Of a stretch of 64,000 nucleotides of DNA, positions 20,223-31,958 are shown in pieces. A model generated the notes under the pieces. That model made no database searches, was not told the DNA's origin, and saw only the letters and a program-made list of their open reading frames with translations. Every line of letters starts with the position of its first letter. Within the stretch, counting starts at the first letter, position 1. The DNA is taken from assembly GCA_030844895.1 (NCBI GenBank), contig CM061228.1, positions 58,684,718 to 58,748,717 on the forward strand, read 5' to 3'. The DNA is from Ambrosia x helenae (Eukaryota > Streptophyta > Magnoliopsida > Asterales > Asteraceae). A program made the position numbers and the translations under genes.

Positions 20223-23121
20223 TGAAGAACGGCATTTTGATGTGGAATGTGAGGGGATTGTCTTCTGGGATTACACAGAATCAGGTTAGAAGATTAATTA
20301 TTGATAATAATATTAGTATCTGTTGTTTAGTGGAAACTAGAGTAATGCCAGCTAATATTGGTAAGGTGAGTTCTAGTATTCTGAATAATTGGAAATGGAT
20401 GTCTAATGCTGATTATGGTAGAAGTTGGGTTAGAATTTTAATTGGTTGGGATGCAAAATTGTTGATGTGGTTAGGATGAGTATGTCTGATCAAGTGATGC
20501 ATTGTATGATTTGTCCGTCTGAGGTAATAGTAGATTCTTTTGCTCTTTTGTTTATGGGCACACTAGAGTTACTGATAGAAGACCTTTATGGGAGAATTTG
20601 AAGGTGCACTCTAATTGATTATTGATAACCCGTGGACTATTATGGGGGATTTTAATGCTATTCTGGAGGCTTCAGAGAAGAATATTTCTAGTGATTCTGT
20701 TAATATGGCATGGTGGAATTTAGAGAATGTGTGGCTGAATTGGCTGTTTGTGATGTTCCATGGACTGGTTTCAATTTTACTTGGAATCAGAAACCGGGTA
20801 ATAAGGAGGGAATTATGGAAAAACTTGATCGGTTATGGGTAACTTTTCCTTTTTAAGATTATTTTCAGCTGCTGTGGTGAAGATTTTGCCGTATTATTCT
20901 TCTGATCACTCTCCTGCTATTTTGTCATGGCCTTCTGTCTCGAAGTCTAAGCATAAACCGTTAGATTTTGGAATCTTCTAACTGAAAAAGATGATTTTTT
21001 GGGATAGTTAAAAATTGTTGGGATGGAAAGGTTGAGGGGTTCAGAATGTTTGCTTTGGCTTCTAAGCTTAAAATGTTGAAAAAGCCACTTAGGAAACTAC
21101 ACTTTAGCAATGGGAATCTTCATTCTAAGGTGGATAGTTTGAAAATGGAGTTAGAAAGATTCAAGAGGCTGTTAGTATGGATCCTGGTAATGAAGAGTTA
21201 AGGGATGAGGAGGGTGTTTATTTAAAAGAGTATAATGAGGCTTTGATTGAGGAAGAATCTTTCCTTAAACAAAAGTCTAAAGTTCATTGCTCAAGGTTGG
21301 GGATAGAAATTCTAAGTTCTTCTTCATTCTATTAAGCAGAGACAGATTTATAAAAAGTGTTGCAGATTGAAGATATGGAGGGGAATGTTTATGAGGGTTT
21401 GGATGTTGGGATGCTTTTTGTCAGGTTTTACTTGGGTCTGTTGGGAAAGAAGGGAAATGTTAGTATATTAGAAGATGCTGATTCTCTGTTTATAATAAGT
21501 TACCTGAAGCTGTTGCTGAGTTTATGGTTAGAAGAGTGACAAATGATGAAAATTAAAGAGGCGATGTTTCAATTGATGACAATAAAGCACCTGGACCAGA
21601 TGGATATTCTGCAAAATTCTTTAAGGCTGCATGGAGTATTGTTGGGGAAGAGGTGTGTAGTGCTGTTAAAGAGTTTTTTTTGATAGTGGGAAGTTGCTGA
21701 CGGAGTTAAATGCTACTGTTGTTTTCTGTTATCCCAAAAGGTGAAGAGTCCAAGTAAGGTGAGTGAATTTAGGCCTATTGCATGTTGTAATGTGGTGTAT
21801 AAGTGTATTAGTAAAAGTACTTTGCAATAGATTGAAGGAGTTCTTGGGATCTATTGTACATAAATCACAAAGTGCTTTTATTCCGGAAGAATGATCAGTG
21901 ATAATATCTTACTGGCTCAGGAATTGATTAAGGGCTATCAATGGGTTAGAGGGTGCCTAGAGTTGCTCTTAAGATAGATCTTCAGAAAGCATATGATTCT
22001 GTTGACCATGAGTTTGTTCATCAATGTCTTATCCATTTTGGTTTTCATGAAAAAATTCATTAATTGGATTATGGTGTGTATGAGAACTGTTTTCTTATTC
22101 CATAAATGTTTAATGGGGAAACTTCAAGGTTATTTTAAAGGGGAAAGAGGGTTACGGCAAGGAGATCCTTTATCTCCTTATCTTTTTACTCTTGTTAGGA
22201 GATTCTGAATCTAATGATCCTGAGGAAGGTTAGTAAATGCTGATTCTTTCAAGTATCATTGGAAATGTGAGGCTGTTCAAGTAACCCATTTGAGTTTTGC
22301 TGATGATCTATTCTTTTTTAGTGCTGCTGATGTTTATTCTGTTAAGATTTTGAAAAGTGCTTTGGATGAGTTTAGCTCCTGTTCAGGCTTATACCCAATC
22401 AAAGTAAAAGTGAAATTTATTTTGGAAATGTGGAAGATGAGGTTAGAAGGGATATTTTTTGGAGATTATGCCATTCAAAGAGGGGATGTTTCCTGTTAAA
22501 TATTTGGGGATTCCCTGGATTCTAAGAGGCTATATTTGAAAGATTGTGAGGTGTTGACTGAGAAAATTAAGAAAAGAACTGGGGATTGGAAGAATAAATT
22601 TCTTTCTTATGCTGGAAGATTGCAGCTTGGTGCAGTCTGTATTATCATCATTAACTGTTTACTGGTCTTCCCTGTTTATTCTTCCTAGCACTTTGACGAG
22701 GATGTGGAAAGGCTGCTAAGATGTTTTCTATGGAGTAATGGTGAGTACAAACCTGGTGCTGCCAAGGTAAGTTGGGATGATGTTTGTCTGGCTAAAGGTC
22801 AGGGGGGTTGAATATTGCTTCTTAAGGGACAGAAATATTGCTTTGATGTCTAAAACATATTTGAGTATTATGAATGAGAGGGACTCTATATGGTCAAGTG
22901 GGTGAATCATTATAAATTGCAAGGCAAAAATTTCTGGTCTATTATGAAGCTAATTCTGATTCTTGGTTTTGGAAGCAGCTCTTGGGATGTAGAAAATTTG
23001 TGAAAGATAACTATGTTGCTGTGGTTGGTAATGGTACTAAGATTAATGCATGTTAGATCCCTGGCATCCTAATGGTCTTCTTGTTAATCTTATTGATAGA
23101 AGGGATATATAAGGACACTGG
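20222..23121 (+). pseudogene. LINE B ORF2 (endonuclease/RT), many frameshifts, cut by gap
   Basis: It starts MKNGILMWNVRGLSS at 20222, overlapping the ORF1 stop by one base. Recognisable parts in shifting frames: endonuclease VETRVMP (~20330), GDFNAIL (~20647) and SDHSPA (~20900); RT APGPDGYSAKFF (~21590), KIDLQKAYDSVDH (~21972), GLRQGDPLSPYLF (~22150), FADDLFF (~22296) and KYLGIP (~22498). The start of the region before zf-RVT follows, then the N gap at 23122. There are at least a dozen single-base breaks, denser toward the gap. Either the copy is dead or the contig end is poorly resolved. By comparison with LINE A about 0.75 kb of ORF2 is missing. Confidence 0.85.
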
Positions 23122-23221
23122 NNNNNNNNNNNNNNNNNNNNNNNNNNNNNNNNNNNNNNNNNNNNNNNNNNNNNNNNNNNNNNNNNNNNNNNNNNNNNNN
23201 NNNNNNNNNNNNNNNNNNNNN
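23122..23221. other. Assembly gap (100 N)
   Basis: Exactly 100 N, the usual placeholder for a gap of unknown size. To the left is LINE B ORF2 (+); to the right is the 3' end of LINE C (-), with two bases (GA) that fit the start of the satellite. The missing sequence must include at least the 3' part of LINE B and some satellite. Confidence 0.95.
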
Positions 23222-23233
23222 GATTTTTTTTTT

Positions 23234-23386
23234 CGGTAAAGGAGACAAAGCTCCGGTAAATTTATTAATAAAACAAAATATTTACAAGCACCACCGGGCC
23301 CAGATCATTACAAAATTTATAAACAACACAAAACTAGATCAAGGCCCAAATCAACCCAACCCACAATAACAACCCATAATATCTAA
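23234..23386 (-). other. LINE C 3' UTR with terminal hairpin
   Basis: Same 3' terminal block as LINE A. The GGAG/CTCC hairpin is at 23241-23254. Here the hairpin is flanked by direct repeats TTTACCG on both sides before the A run. Confidence 0.65.
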
Positions 23387-25102
23387 CTAGCCAGCGTCTA
23401 AACTACCAACCTCATTACAACTAAAAACTAACTCAGAATGACTCAACCCACTATCAACCCAATATCTGAAATAACCACAAAACAACTAGACTCATAATCC
23501 ATAGCCCAGCTGCCCTCAATACACTTTTCCACATTTAAGTCCATTATCAATATCTTCCAGCCATGTTCCTCTGCATGATATCTACCACATCCATTTTGAC
23601 CCATCTTCAATCTGTTATCAGCTTCCTTCAACAGCTCCCTTAGAATGGCAATCTCCCCTAAAAACTTGCAGCATCTACTATCCTTGCCCACAATGCAGCA
23701 TTCCATACAGCAATTTTTCTGCTCTATCATCCAGTAGATCCTTTGAAAATCCATAATCAACATACATGGAGAATCCATCCAGCAGCTCCTCACAAGATTG
23801 TGATCATTGACAATACTTTATCATCCCAAGCCATGTCCTATCAATAGATATAATAACCCAACCCATAAACCCACATATCCATTAGAAACCCAACAACACA
23901 GACTCAAACCTATTCTAAACACAAGAAACAGGCTAAAAAAAGAAAGTATCAGTGTGAGGGTTTCCCAACCTTGCTTGGTACTACTAGAAATTGTAAAAAA
24001 TTTCAGGGTGGAAAATAATGTCCTACTAGCCAAGGTGGGATCCATCCTTATCTCTCCATATTTCATGCTCCCCATGAGCTCAAACAATCCTATCCACCAA
24101 TCACACACCACTGAACTGGACTTAACTTCAAAATACAAAGTTAAATCCAGCAGAATAGACACAAACAGTAAATAAACAAGAATAAACCAGAAGCCAAGGG
24201 AAGGCTTTACAGCCCAGATAACTACCCACACGCATTTAGTACACCTTATATCAGCAATTTCCCAAAAAGTAAACCCCTCCCATCCCATAGGCAAGTGCCT
24301 ATAACCATAAACTGACACTGACCAACAAAAAACAAGGCTCAACAAATACCATAAAGGTATGAGGGTTCTTGACCAGTGAACAGATCTAAAAAATATAAAA
24401 GTGGGGGAGGAGCAAAATGTCCTATGATCACTGATCAAATCCAGCCTTATCTCTCCAGTGCACAAGCTTACTCCAAGCTTTAAAAAACCTAACCACCAAT
24501 AACATATAGCTGAATTGGACCCTTTTCCAGAAGATAGAAATTGGCCCAACAGAACAAAAATAACCAAAAACAAAACATTATAATGAAAAGAAGCAGAAGG
24601 CTTACAAGCCCAGATAACTACACCCACGTATTTTAGAGCCCTTATATCTCCTTGTTCCCAAACCTTCCAATAAAATCCCTCCCAGAAAGACACAACAGAC
24701 ACAACAAGAAAGAAATCAAGGCCCAACAATCTCTGCAAGCAGAGAAGGGTTTCACTCCATTGCCAAGTGCTAAAACCCGAAAAAAATAAAGAAAAGAAAC
24801 AGAATCCTATAAGCAATGGAGCAGTTGATCCTTATCACTCCAAGTTTCATGCTAACACCAAGCAACCAAAAACCTAACCACCAAAAAAGAACAGCACATT
24901 TGGGTTCAATCCCATAAAGGAAATGAGACCCAAATAGAATAGTTTTAAACAAAAAATAAAAAATAAAATTTTGATGAAAAACAGAAGGCCATAGAGCCCA
25001 GAAAACTACCCAAGGCACACTACATCTTCTTTTATCAAATAGAACCCAAAGACCCCCCACCCTGATGGAACATAAGAACATTGCTCTAATTATTACAATC
25101 AT
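23387..25102 (-). pseudogene. LINE C ORF3-like modular region, overlapping the ORF2 stop
   Basis: The ATG at 25102-25100 overlaps the ORF2 TGA (25101-25099) as ATGA, as in LINE A. Open segments are 25102-24770, 24816-23821 (331 codons) and 23793-23443. The frame ends in the same GGC-TAG as LINE A at 23389-23387. The 331-codon segment passes without interruption through the second and third modules (VVIWACKPS, VWVVIWAVKPS) and into the following WWIG...GEIR...RT segment, a place where LINE A is frameshifted. Conversely LINE A is open where LINE C breaks near 23820. This complementary pattern argues for one ancestral open frame. Function is unknown; the sequence is hydrophobic and Trp-rich. Confidence 0.45.
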
Positions 25103-28100
25103 CTCACAACATCAGGACTAACATTAACATTCCACACAGCATCAGCAAGCTCATCCCTAGCATACCTTTTCCCCCTCACACTTATCAATCTCAGCTTGAC
25201 AGCATTCTCCACTTGTTTGCTAATCACCAGGGCATTATGTTTATTGCTATTAAATATTCTATTATTTCTCTCTTGCCATATAAAATACACAGTAGCAGCA
25301 AGAGTCAACCTTCTAATAACACCCCAAATAGACTTTTCATTACACATTTTCCCAATGTAATCAACAATATCTTCCCAGTCATCAGGCAACTTCTCCATTC
25401 TGGCCAACACTTTAACCCTCCACCACACTTGTTTAGAAAATTCACATCTGAAGAACAAGTGGCTATGACTATCAGCACATTTCCCACATAAACTGCATAC
25501 ATACTTCTGTTTACTATTCCATATTGCCAACCTATCTTGAGTAGGCAACTTAAATTTAAAAGCCATCCATAATATAAATGTATGTCTAGCAATACTATTA
25601 CTATGCCAAACAAATTTATGCCATTTAACCACCTGACCCTTCCTAACAAGATCATCATACACAGCCTTGGTAGAAAAAGGAACAACAACTTACCACTATT
25701 ACTTAACCAACAGAACCTATCCCTCTCCCCCCTCCACCAGTAAAGGTAATACATCACCAAATATCCCAGGATACTTCTCCTTCCAATCATCAGGCACCCT
25801 CCACCCATTCTCATCAATAAGATTAGCCACTTTAGTTTGTGAACTAAAACCAGCCTCTCTAATATCTCTTCTATTCATAATCTGCATTAAAGGGCCCTGA
25901 TCACACCATTTATCAAACCAAGCATTAACCATCCTCCCATCCCCTAACTTGGCCACACAATGCTTTCTAATGAAGTTCCTACACCCCAATAACTTCTTCC
26001 AAGTCCATGAATCAGCATTAGCTTCCCCTATCTCCCAAAAACTGCTCCCCTTAATCTTATAAAGGTACACCCAACTGACCCATAAAGAATCCTTCCTATT
26101 GACAATATTCCACACATGTTTTGACATTAAAGCCACATTTCTTTCTTTTAAACTAGATAACCCCAACCCACCATAACATTTCCTTAAACATAACTCATCC
26201 CACCCAACTTTAGCTGCCCCTTGTTTAAAATCACCCTGACACCAAAAAAGCCTCTACACAATCTAATAACATCCTCATTAATATTCTCAGGAAGTAAGAA
26301 TAAAGAAGCCCAATATACAGTTAAGGATGATAAACTGATTTCAGCAGTTGAACTCTTCCTGCATAAGATAGGAACTGATTTCTCCAATCTCCAATTCTAC
26401 TCTTCACCTTATCCAATAAAACAGTACAATCCTTCTGATACAACTTTCTAGAAGCTAGAGGAATGCCCAAATATTTCAGTGGAAGACAGCCCACTTTAAA
26501 AGGTAACATATTCACAATATCCCTTTGAACCTCCTCATTAACATTGCCAAAAATAACCTCACTCTTCCTCATATTAGGCCTAAGTCCAGAGCACCCCCCA
26601 AACTCCTCAAGGACATCTCTTATAACTTGAATAGAATCACAATGAGCACTACAGAAGATGAAAAGATCATCAGCAAAGCATAAGTGAGTCAGCTTCATCT
26701 TATCACACTTCCAATGAAATTGAAATTCTTCAGCCTCACTAATTCTCCTAATAAGCATAAGATTCAGCACCTCCATAACCAGGGTAAAAAGATAAGGAGA
26801 CATAGGATCTCCTTGTCTCAACCCCTTCTCCCCTCTAAAATAACCATAAAACTGCCCATTCAAACTGACTGTATAGGATACAGTAGACATACATGTCATG
26901 ACCCAATCAATAAACTTCCTAGGGAAACCAAAATTGACAAGGCATTCCCTCAAAAAGTTATGATCCACAGAATCATATGCCTTTTGTAAATCCACCTTCA
27001 AAGCCACTCTAGGAACCCCTCTAACCCAATCATAGCCCTTAACAAGTTCTTGGGCCAACAATATATTATCACTAATTAATCTACCAGGAACAAAAGCACT
27101 TTGAGACTTCCCAACCAGGTTATCCAACACCCCTTCAACCTGTTGCAAATGACTTTACTAATGCACTTGTACAAAACATTACAGCATGCTATGGGCCTAA
27201 ATTCACTAACAACACAAGGATCATTCACCTTAGGCACCACAGAAATAGAAGTGGCATTCAATTCTTTCAACAGCTTCCCATTAACAAAGAATTCTTGAAC
27301 AGCATCACATATCTCATCCCCAATAATACACCAAGCTGCCTTGAAAAATTTGGCTGAATACCCATCCGGCCCTGGTGCCTTGTTATCATCAATCTGAAAC
27401 ATGGCCTCTTTAATTTCCTCCCTAGACACATCAATAATAAGATTACTAGCAGCTTCAGAAGAAAGCTTATTGAGAAACAGAGAATTAGCATCTTCAATCA
27501 GCTCCACAGAATCTTTCTTTCCCATCAACCCCATGAAAAATTTCACAAAAGCATTTCCCACATTTAGATCCTTATAAACCTCCCCATCCCCATCCTCAAT
27601 CTGAGAGATTTTGGATCTAGCTTGTCTGTGCTTAACAGAATGAAAGAAATATTTGTTGTTCTGATCACCAACTTCCAACCAATGGACCCTAGACTTCTGT
27701 TTTAAAAAGCTTTCCTCATCCTTCAAAGCATCATTATATGAATGAATATATACCTCCTCCTCCATTCTCAAATCTTCATTAGCAGGATCAGCAGCCACCT
27801 CTTCCTGTATTCTGGCAAGCTCAGTTTTCAAAAAAATCCACCTTCTTACTAAAATTTCCTTGAGCATAACATAATTTCCTCAAAGGCTTCTTCAAAATTT
27901 TCAGTTTAGAAGTGACTCTAAACATTTTACAGCCCACAATATCCTTGTTCCACACAGATTCAACACAAGGAATAAATCCTTTTTATCAGCTAATAAATTC
28001 CAGAACCTAAATGGCTTGGTACAAAAGACTTCTCCCCCAAACATGACACAAGAACCGGAGTATGATCAGACGAAAAAAATGGTAGAAACTTAGCACCCAC

Positions 28101-28753
28101 ATTAACAAACATTTTTCCAAATGAACAATTCCCCAAGGCTCTATCCAATTTTTCCATGATCCCATCAGATTTTCCTGGCTTTTGATTCCAGGTGTAAAAA
28201 AGCCCAGAACTAGGAATATCTTCAAGATGAATTTTAAAAATACAGTCTCTAAACTCTTCCATACCATAAACTGAAGGACCCAGAGTACAATTCTTTTCTT
28301 TTGGATCCAGAATAGCATTGAAATCACCCACAACCAGCCATGGATTATTATTAATTGTCCCAGAGTGTAATACCATATTATCCCATAACTCTCTTCTGCC
28401 ACTAACATTAGTGACACCATAAATGAAAGAACAGAAGAATTTTTCACCCCCTCCAAAGGGACAAACAATACAATGAATAACCTGCTCCTTTTTTTGTAAA
28501 ATAACCACATCAGCCAACCTAGGATCCCAACCCACAACAATTCTAACCCATCCAGGACACATATCAGCATTAGACACCCATTCCCAGTTTTTCATAACCC
28601 ACAACAAGCATCCCTAATATTTTTAGGATTTACCCTCGTCTCAACAAGACCACCCACACAAACTTTATTTTCCACCAAAATCTTAGAAATCTGCCTTTGT
28701 TTAGAGATACTAGACATACCTCTTACATTCCACATTAAGGTTTTAATCTTCAT
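25099..28753 (-). pseudogene. LINE C ORF2 (endonuclease/RT/zf-RVT), frameshifted
   Basis: Same protein as LINE A ORF2. It begins at the ATG 28753-28751 (MKIKTLMWNVRG) and ends at TGA 25101-25099. Open pieces in different frames: endonuclease (28607-27990, GDFNAIL and SSDHTPV present), RT N-terminus (27867-27076, APGPDG), RT core (27148-26321, KAYDSVDH, GLRQGDPMSPYLF, FADDLF), a short piece (26387-26184), and the region leading to zf-RVT (26166-25717 and 25662-25099). The breaks are single-base indels relative to LINE A. Residue identity within each piece is close to complete. This copy cannot make a full ORF2 product as written. Confidence 0.9.
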
Positions 28754-31700
28754 GATAACCAGATCAGAAGTATCAGAAGTCTCCATTCCAGAAGAACCTT
28801 CCCTGTTATCATTATTCCCCATACCCTCACCTTGCCCATTAATCCCTCCTACATTATTTTTCTTTTTTTCAGCCTCCACTAACTTGGTATACATGAGTTT
28901 GTCCCATTGTTCAAAAAACACCTTCACTTGCCCAATGTTCCATTTCCTCATAACTTCATTAGAAGGACAAGTTTTAGTTAAAACATAATGAGCAACCTCA
29001 TTAAACTGAGCCTCATTCATTTTGAAATAACCAGATTTAATATTAACATTAGTATCAATCTTGCCAATACTACTGGAATCAACCTCCATTTTAAGTACCT
29101 CCCCATCATTACCCCCACTCTTAGTTTCAGACACATTCCCAGAATTCTTCTTAGTATCCCTCTCCCCACTATTCAACCCTCCCTTTCTATCACCACCCTC
29201 TCCATTCTTCTCAATAGCCTTACCCTTCACATTATCTCTCCCCTCAACATGTTCCCCTCACTAACAGTATTCCCTTCAACTTCCCCACCCAACTCATCCC
29301 TTAATGCAGCAAAAGTATTCTTAAGATCAATATTGTTGTCTCTACCATTCTTACTCCCCTCAGCTTTATTCACCCACTTCTTAAGATTCTGCCCCTTGCC
29401 ATCCTTCTTAAACCCATCATTTCTAGTTCCCCCATAATTCCCATGGCCAGAATTCCCAACTCCCCCATTCCCTCCTCCACTTTTATTGACAACCCTATTA
29501 TTCCCCCCTTTAGTATTACTATGATTATACTGATTACTATTATTATTATTATGATTATTATTATTATTATGTTTCCCAACCCTCCCAATACCTCCCCCAA
29601 CTCCATTACCATTATTCTGACCATTAATATTTTTAAAAGTGTTACTATTATTATTATTATAAACAACCCTATTACCCCTTCCCACAGTCAAAAAAACCAT
29701 CATTATTAACTCCAGAGACAGGACCATCATTCCCACTAGCTTGATAAAGATCAGACAACAATTGTTGTGTTTTCTGTAGCACCTCATCTTCAGACAATTC
29801 CTTTTTACTACAAGATTGATAGTCATGACCAAAAACCTTGCAAGCAGAACATCTCTTAACTTTCACCTGGTACTCCACCTTAACCTTCTTGATAAAAGCA
29901 GGACGACCAGCATCCTCAGGGTAGTAAGCATTAACATAATCAGACAATGAAGTATCAGCCTTAACATCAACCAGCACTCTAGCAAACCCTGCTCTTCCAT
30001 CCTTTTTACCACACCTTATAGCTGTAATTCTGTCCAACATAAGAGGGTTACCAAGACAACTCACCATACTACTAATACTCTCCTGGTTCCATAATTCCAT
30101 AGGCATGTCTGGAATGGTCACCCACACAGGAATAGAAGCAGGCTCATCCTTCTCAACAGTTAACCCAACCTCCCATTTCTTGAGGCACAAAGGAATGTCA
30201 TTAATCAACCAAGGGCCCTTATCAATAGCATCAAACATCCCTACTTCAGTCTTAAATTTAAAGAAAAACACACCACTCCCATTAGAAGAAATCTCCAACA
30301 ACCCAAACTTCTTCCACATTCTAAACAAGTGATACCTGACCATTCCAATAGATAGACTCTGCCCCACAAAATACCCATAGAGATAATTCTTATAAGCTAC
30401 CTTAGCTTCCACAAGTTTATCAGGTTTTATGACAGCTACAATTTCACCAGATTCTAATACTTTGGGAGGGTAAAAAGTAACTTTAGTAGACAAAACCTCA
30501 TTCACCTGGCCCTTAGTAATATCAGCAAAAGAAGCAGCCTGAACAGGCAAATCAGGACTTTTATCTTCAGCAGTGGCAGCAGTAAACACCACATTTTCTT
30601 TCACTCCCACAGTCTCCAGCAAAGATTTAGGTAAAGGTTTCAGTTTACTAATGAATGGCAAATCTTCTTTAGTAACCTTATAGGACCCCATCTCATCAGA
30701 TTTTGATTTAATGAGCTTCTTCATAGATGGGCTCTTGATGACACCCCTCCAAGGCATTCTAATCTTGGTTTCAACCTTCTTAACAGACTCCTCATCTCCC
30801 TCCATCATGTCAGTATTCTCAACAACCTCTTTCAACTTCTTAGTAACTTTGTTCTTTTCCAACTTCTTACTAAGAAGTTCAGTCTTACCACCTAACATAA
30901 TAGAACCCTCATCATCCACCACAGTCCCTCCCCCAGAACCTGGTTTATAATCAAACTTCATAGAGTTAGTAGATAGTTTAAACCTAAGATCATTACCCTT
31001 CTCCATATCAGTTTTCTTACCAATCTTAAGCTTAACAGATCCCACTACACCATTACTATCCACATCAGTTTTAAAGATCTCCTTAGCAACCATTCCATCA
31101 GGTAGAACCTCCTCCCCATTACACATACCATCATCCACCTTAGCTTTCACAAAACCACCCTCTCCCCACATAGTCTTCCTAGTTTTCACAACAACCCCTT
31201 CATTTCTAATAGATCTCTTCTTTCTCTTATCCATGAATACAAATTTAGCCTCTAATCCAGCATCAAACACATTACATTCAGGAGATAACTGTGGAAAACT
31301 TACCCCCTTACCATCCACTTTAAGCATACCATCACTATCAATAGTCTTATGCCCAATAAAATCTCCATACATCTTACTGCCCAGAAAATTAGCAATAACC
31401 CTCAGTATATACCCATACTGCCCAGACAATTTCTCAACAAATCCCAACTCCCTACCCTTAATCTCAGTATTAACCAGAGAATTAACCAGATCAAATTCCC
31501 CAAACCCAGCCAACTTAATCAGTTCCAATTGTTCAGTGATTAACCTATGTCTCCAATTATCCCCAAAAACTGTTTTCAGAAAACCAACAACCATAGGACT
31601 AAACACCAAAGAATCACAACGACCAGACGAAGACCTACTCAGAGTTACCTGTTTATCCACCACAGCAGAATCAGCAGCAGAACCATCTTCTGCATCTAAG

Positions 31701-31786
31701 ATCTCAATATCATCATCAACAGACTTCAATATATCCGGAGGAACAGGAGGAGGGGGCTCCGAATCGGAAACCCTAGCAGTCACCAT
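28743..31786 (-). pseudogene. LINE C ORF1 (DUF4283/CCHC), two-to-three single-base breaks
   Basis: The family start codon is visible here: ATG at 31786 (MVTARVSDSEPPPPVP). It is open for 704 codons to 29672, covering the N-terminal region, DUF4283 and the CCHC knuckle. It breaks at a T7 run near 29695 (T6 in LINE A). The next segment (29832-29227) carries the Asn-rich linker and a Gly-rich part, then breaks at a G4 run near 29255 (G5 in LINE A). The last segment runs from 29230; it lacks one A of the ATCAATGAAG context seen in LINE A, so the ORF1 frame reads straight into the ORF2 start. Expected stop: TAA 28745-28743. Joined, the family protein is about 1000 residues. Confidence 0.88.
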
Positions 31787-31958
31787 AACAAAAGAGAAAA
31801 AAACTCGTGCACTGTGAAGATTCCGACTTCTAGAGAGAAGGCGGAACAGTGAAACACGATAAAACGAAGAAGATAGGGTTACAAAGACACCGGAGAAGAA
31901 AAACGGAGAAGAAAACCACTGGATCGCCTAGAATCGCCCAACCCAGAGAGAAAACCCT
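31787..31958 (-). promoter_or_regulatory. LINE C 5' UTR / presumed internal promoter with telo-box
   Basis: CT-rich leader of about 170 bp. AAACCCTA (plus strand 31952-31959) lies at the very 5' end of the element, one T possibly contributed by the satellite. Blocks shared with LINE B (TTGGGCGATT; TCGTGTTTCACTGTTCC; GGAATCTTCACAGTGCACG; TGTTATGG before the ORF1 start) mark this as the authentic 5' UTR. Promoter role is inferred. Confidence 0.5.

Larger units (their letters stand above)
16992..23121 (+). mobile_element. LINE B: diverged L1-type LINE, 5' complete, 3' lost in assembly gap
   Basis: Same architecture as LINE A: a 5' UTR, ORF1 with DUF4283 and CCHC, then ORF2 with endonuclease and RT. 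Protein identity to LINE A is visibly moderate. The 5' UTR shares blocks with LINE C: AGGGTTTTCTCTCT, TTGGGCGATT, TCGTGTTTCACTGTTCC and GGAATCTTCACAGTGCACG. This shows that both are full-length 5' ends. It follows the satellite directly after AAATCATACGAAGCTGA, with 11 extra bases (16992-17002) before the conserved start. The sequence stops at the N gap in the zf-RVT part of ORF2, so the last part of ORF2, ORF3 and the poly(A) are not seen. Confidence 0.93.
23224..31958 (-). mobile_element. LINE C: full-length L1-type LINE, near-identical to LINE A, inverted
   Basis: Read on the minus strand: 5' UTR from 31958, ORF1 31786-28743, ORF2 28753-25099, ORF3-like region 25102-23387, 3' UTR, and a 10-base A run at 23233-23224. 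It gives the full length of the family, about 8.7 kb. The 5' end follows satellite AAATCATACGAAGCT directly. At the 3' end the A run is followed by TC and then the gap, which fits TCATACG. Differences from LINE A are few substitutions plus scattered single-base indels that break all three ORFs. LINE A and LINE C thus form an inverted repeat of about 8.5 kb separated by about 14.7 kb in this assembly. Confidence 0.95.

Noticed and set aside
29443..29709. Plus-strand Ile-rich frames opposite LINE C ORF1
   Set aside because: Antisense shadow of the AAT-rich Asn linker; no conserved features.
1..31958. A perfect long palindrome centred on the 23.1-kb gap
   Set aside because: The flanks are not mirror images: LINE B adjoins the gap on one side and LINE C on the other, and array sizes differ.
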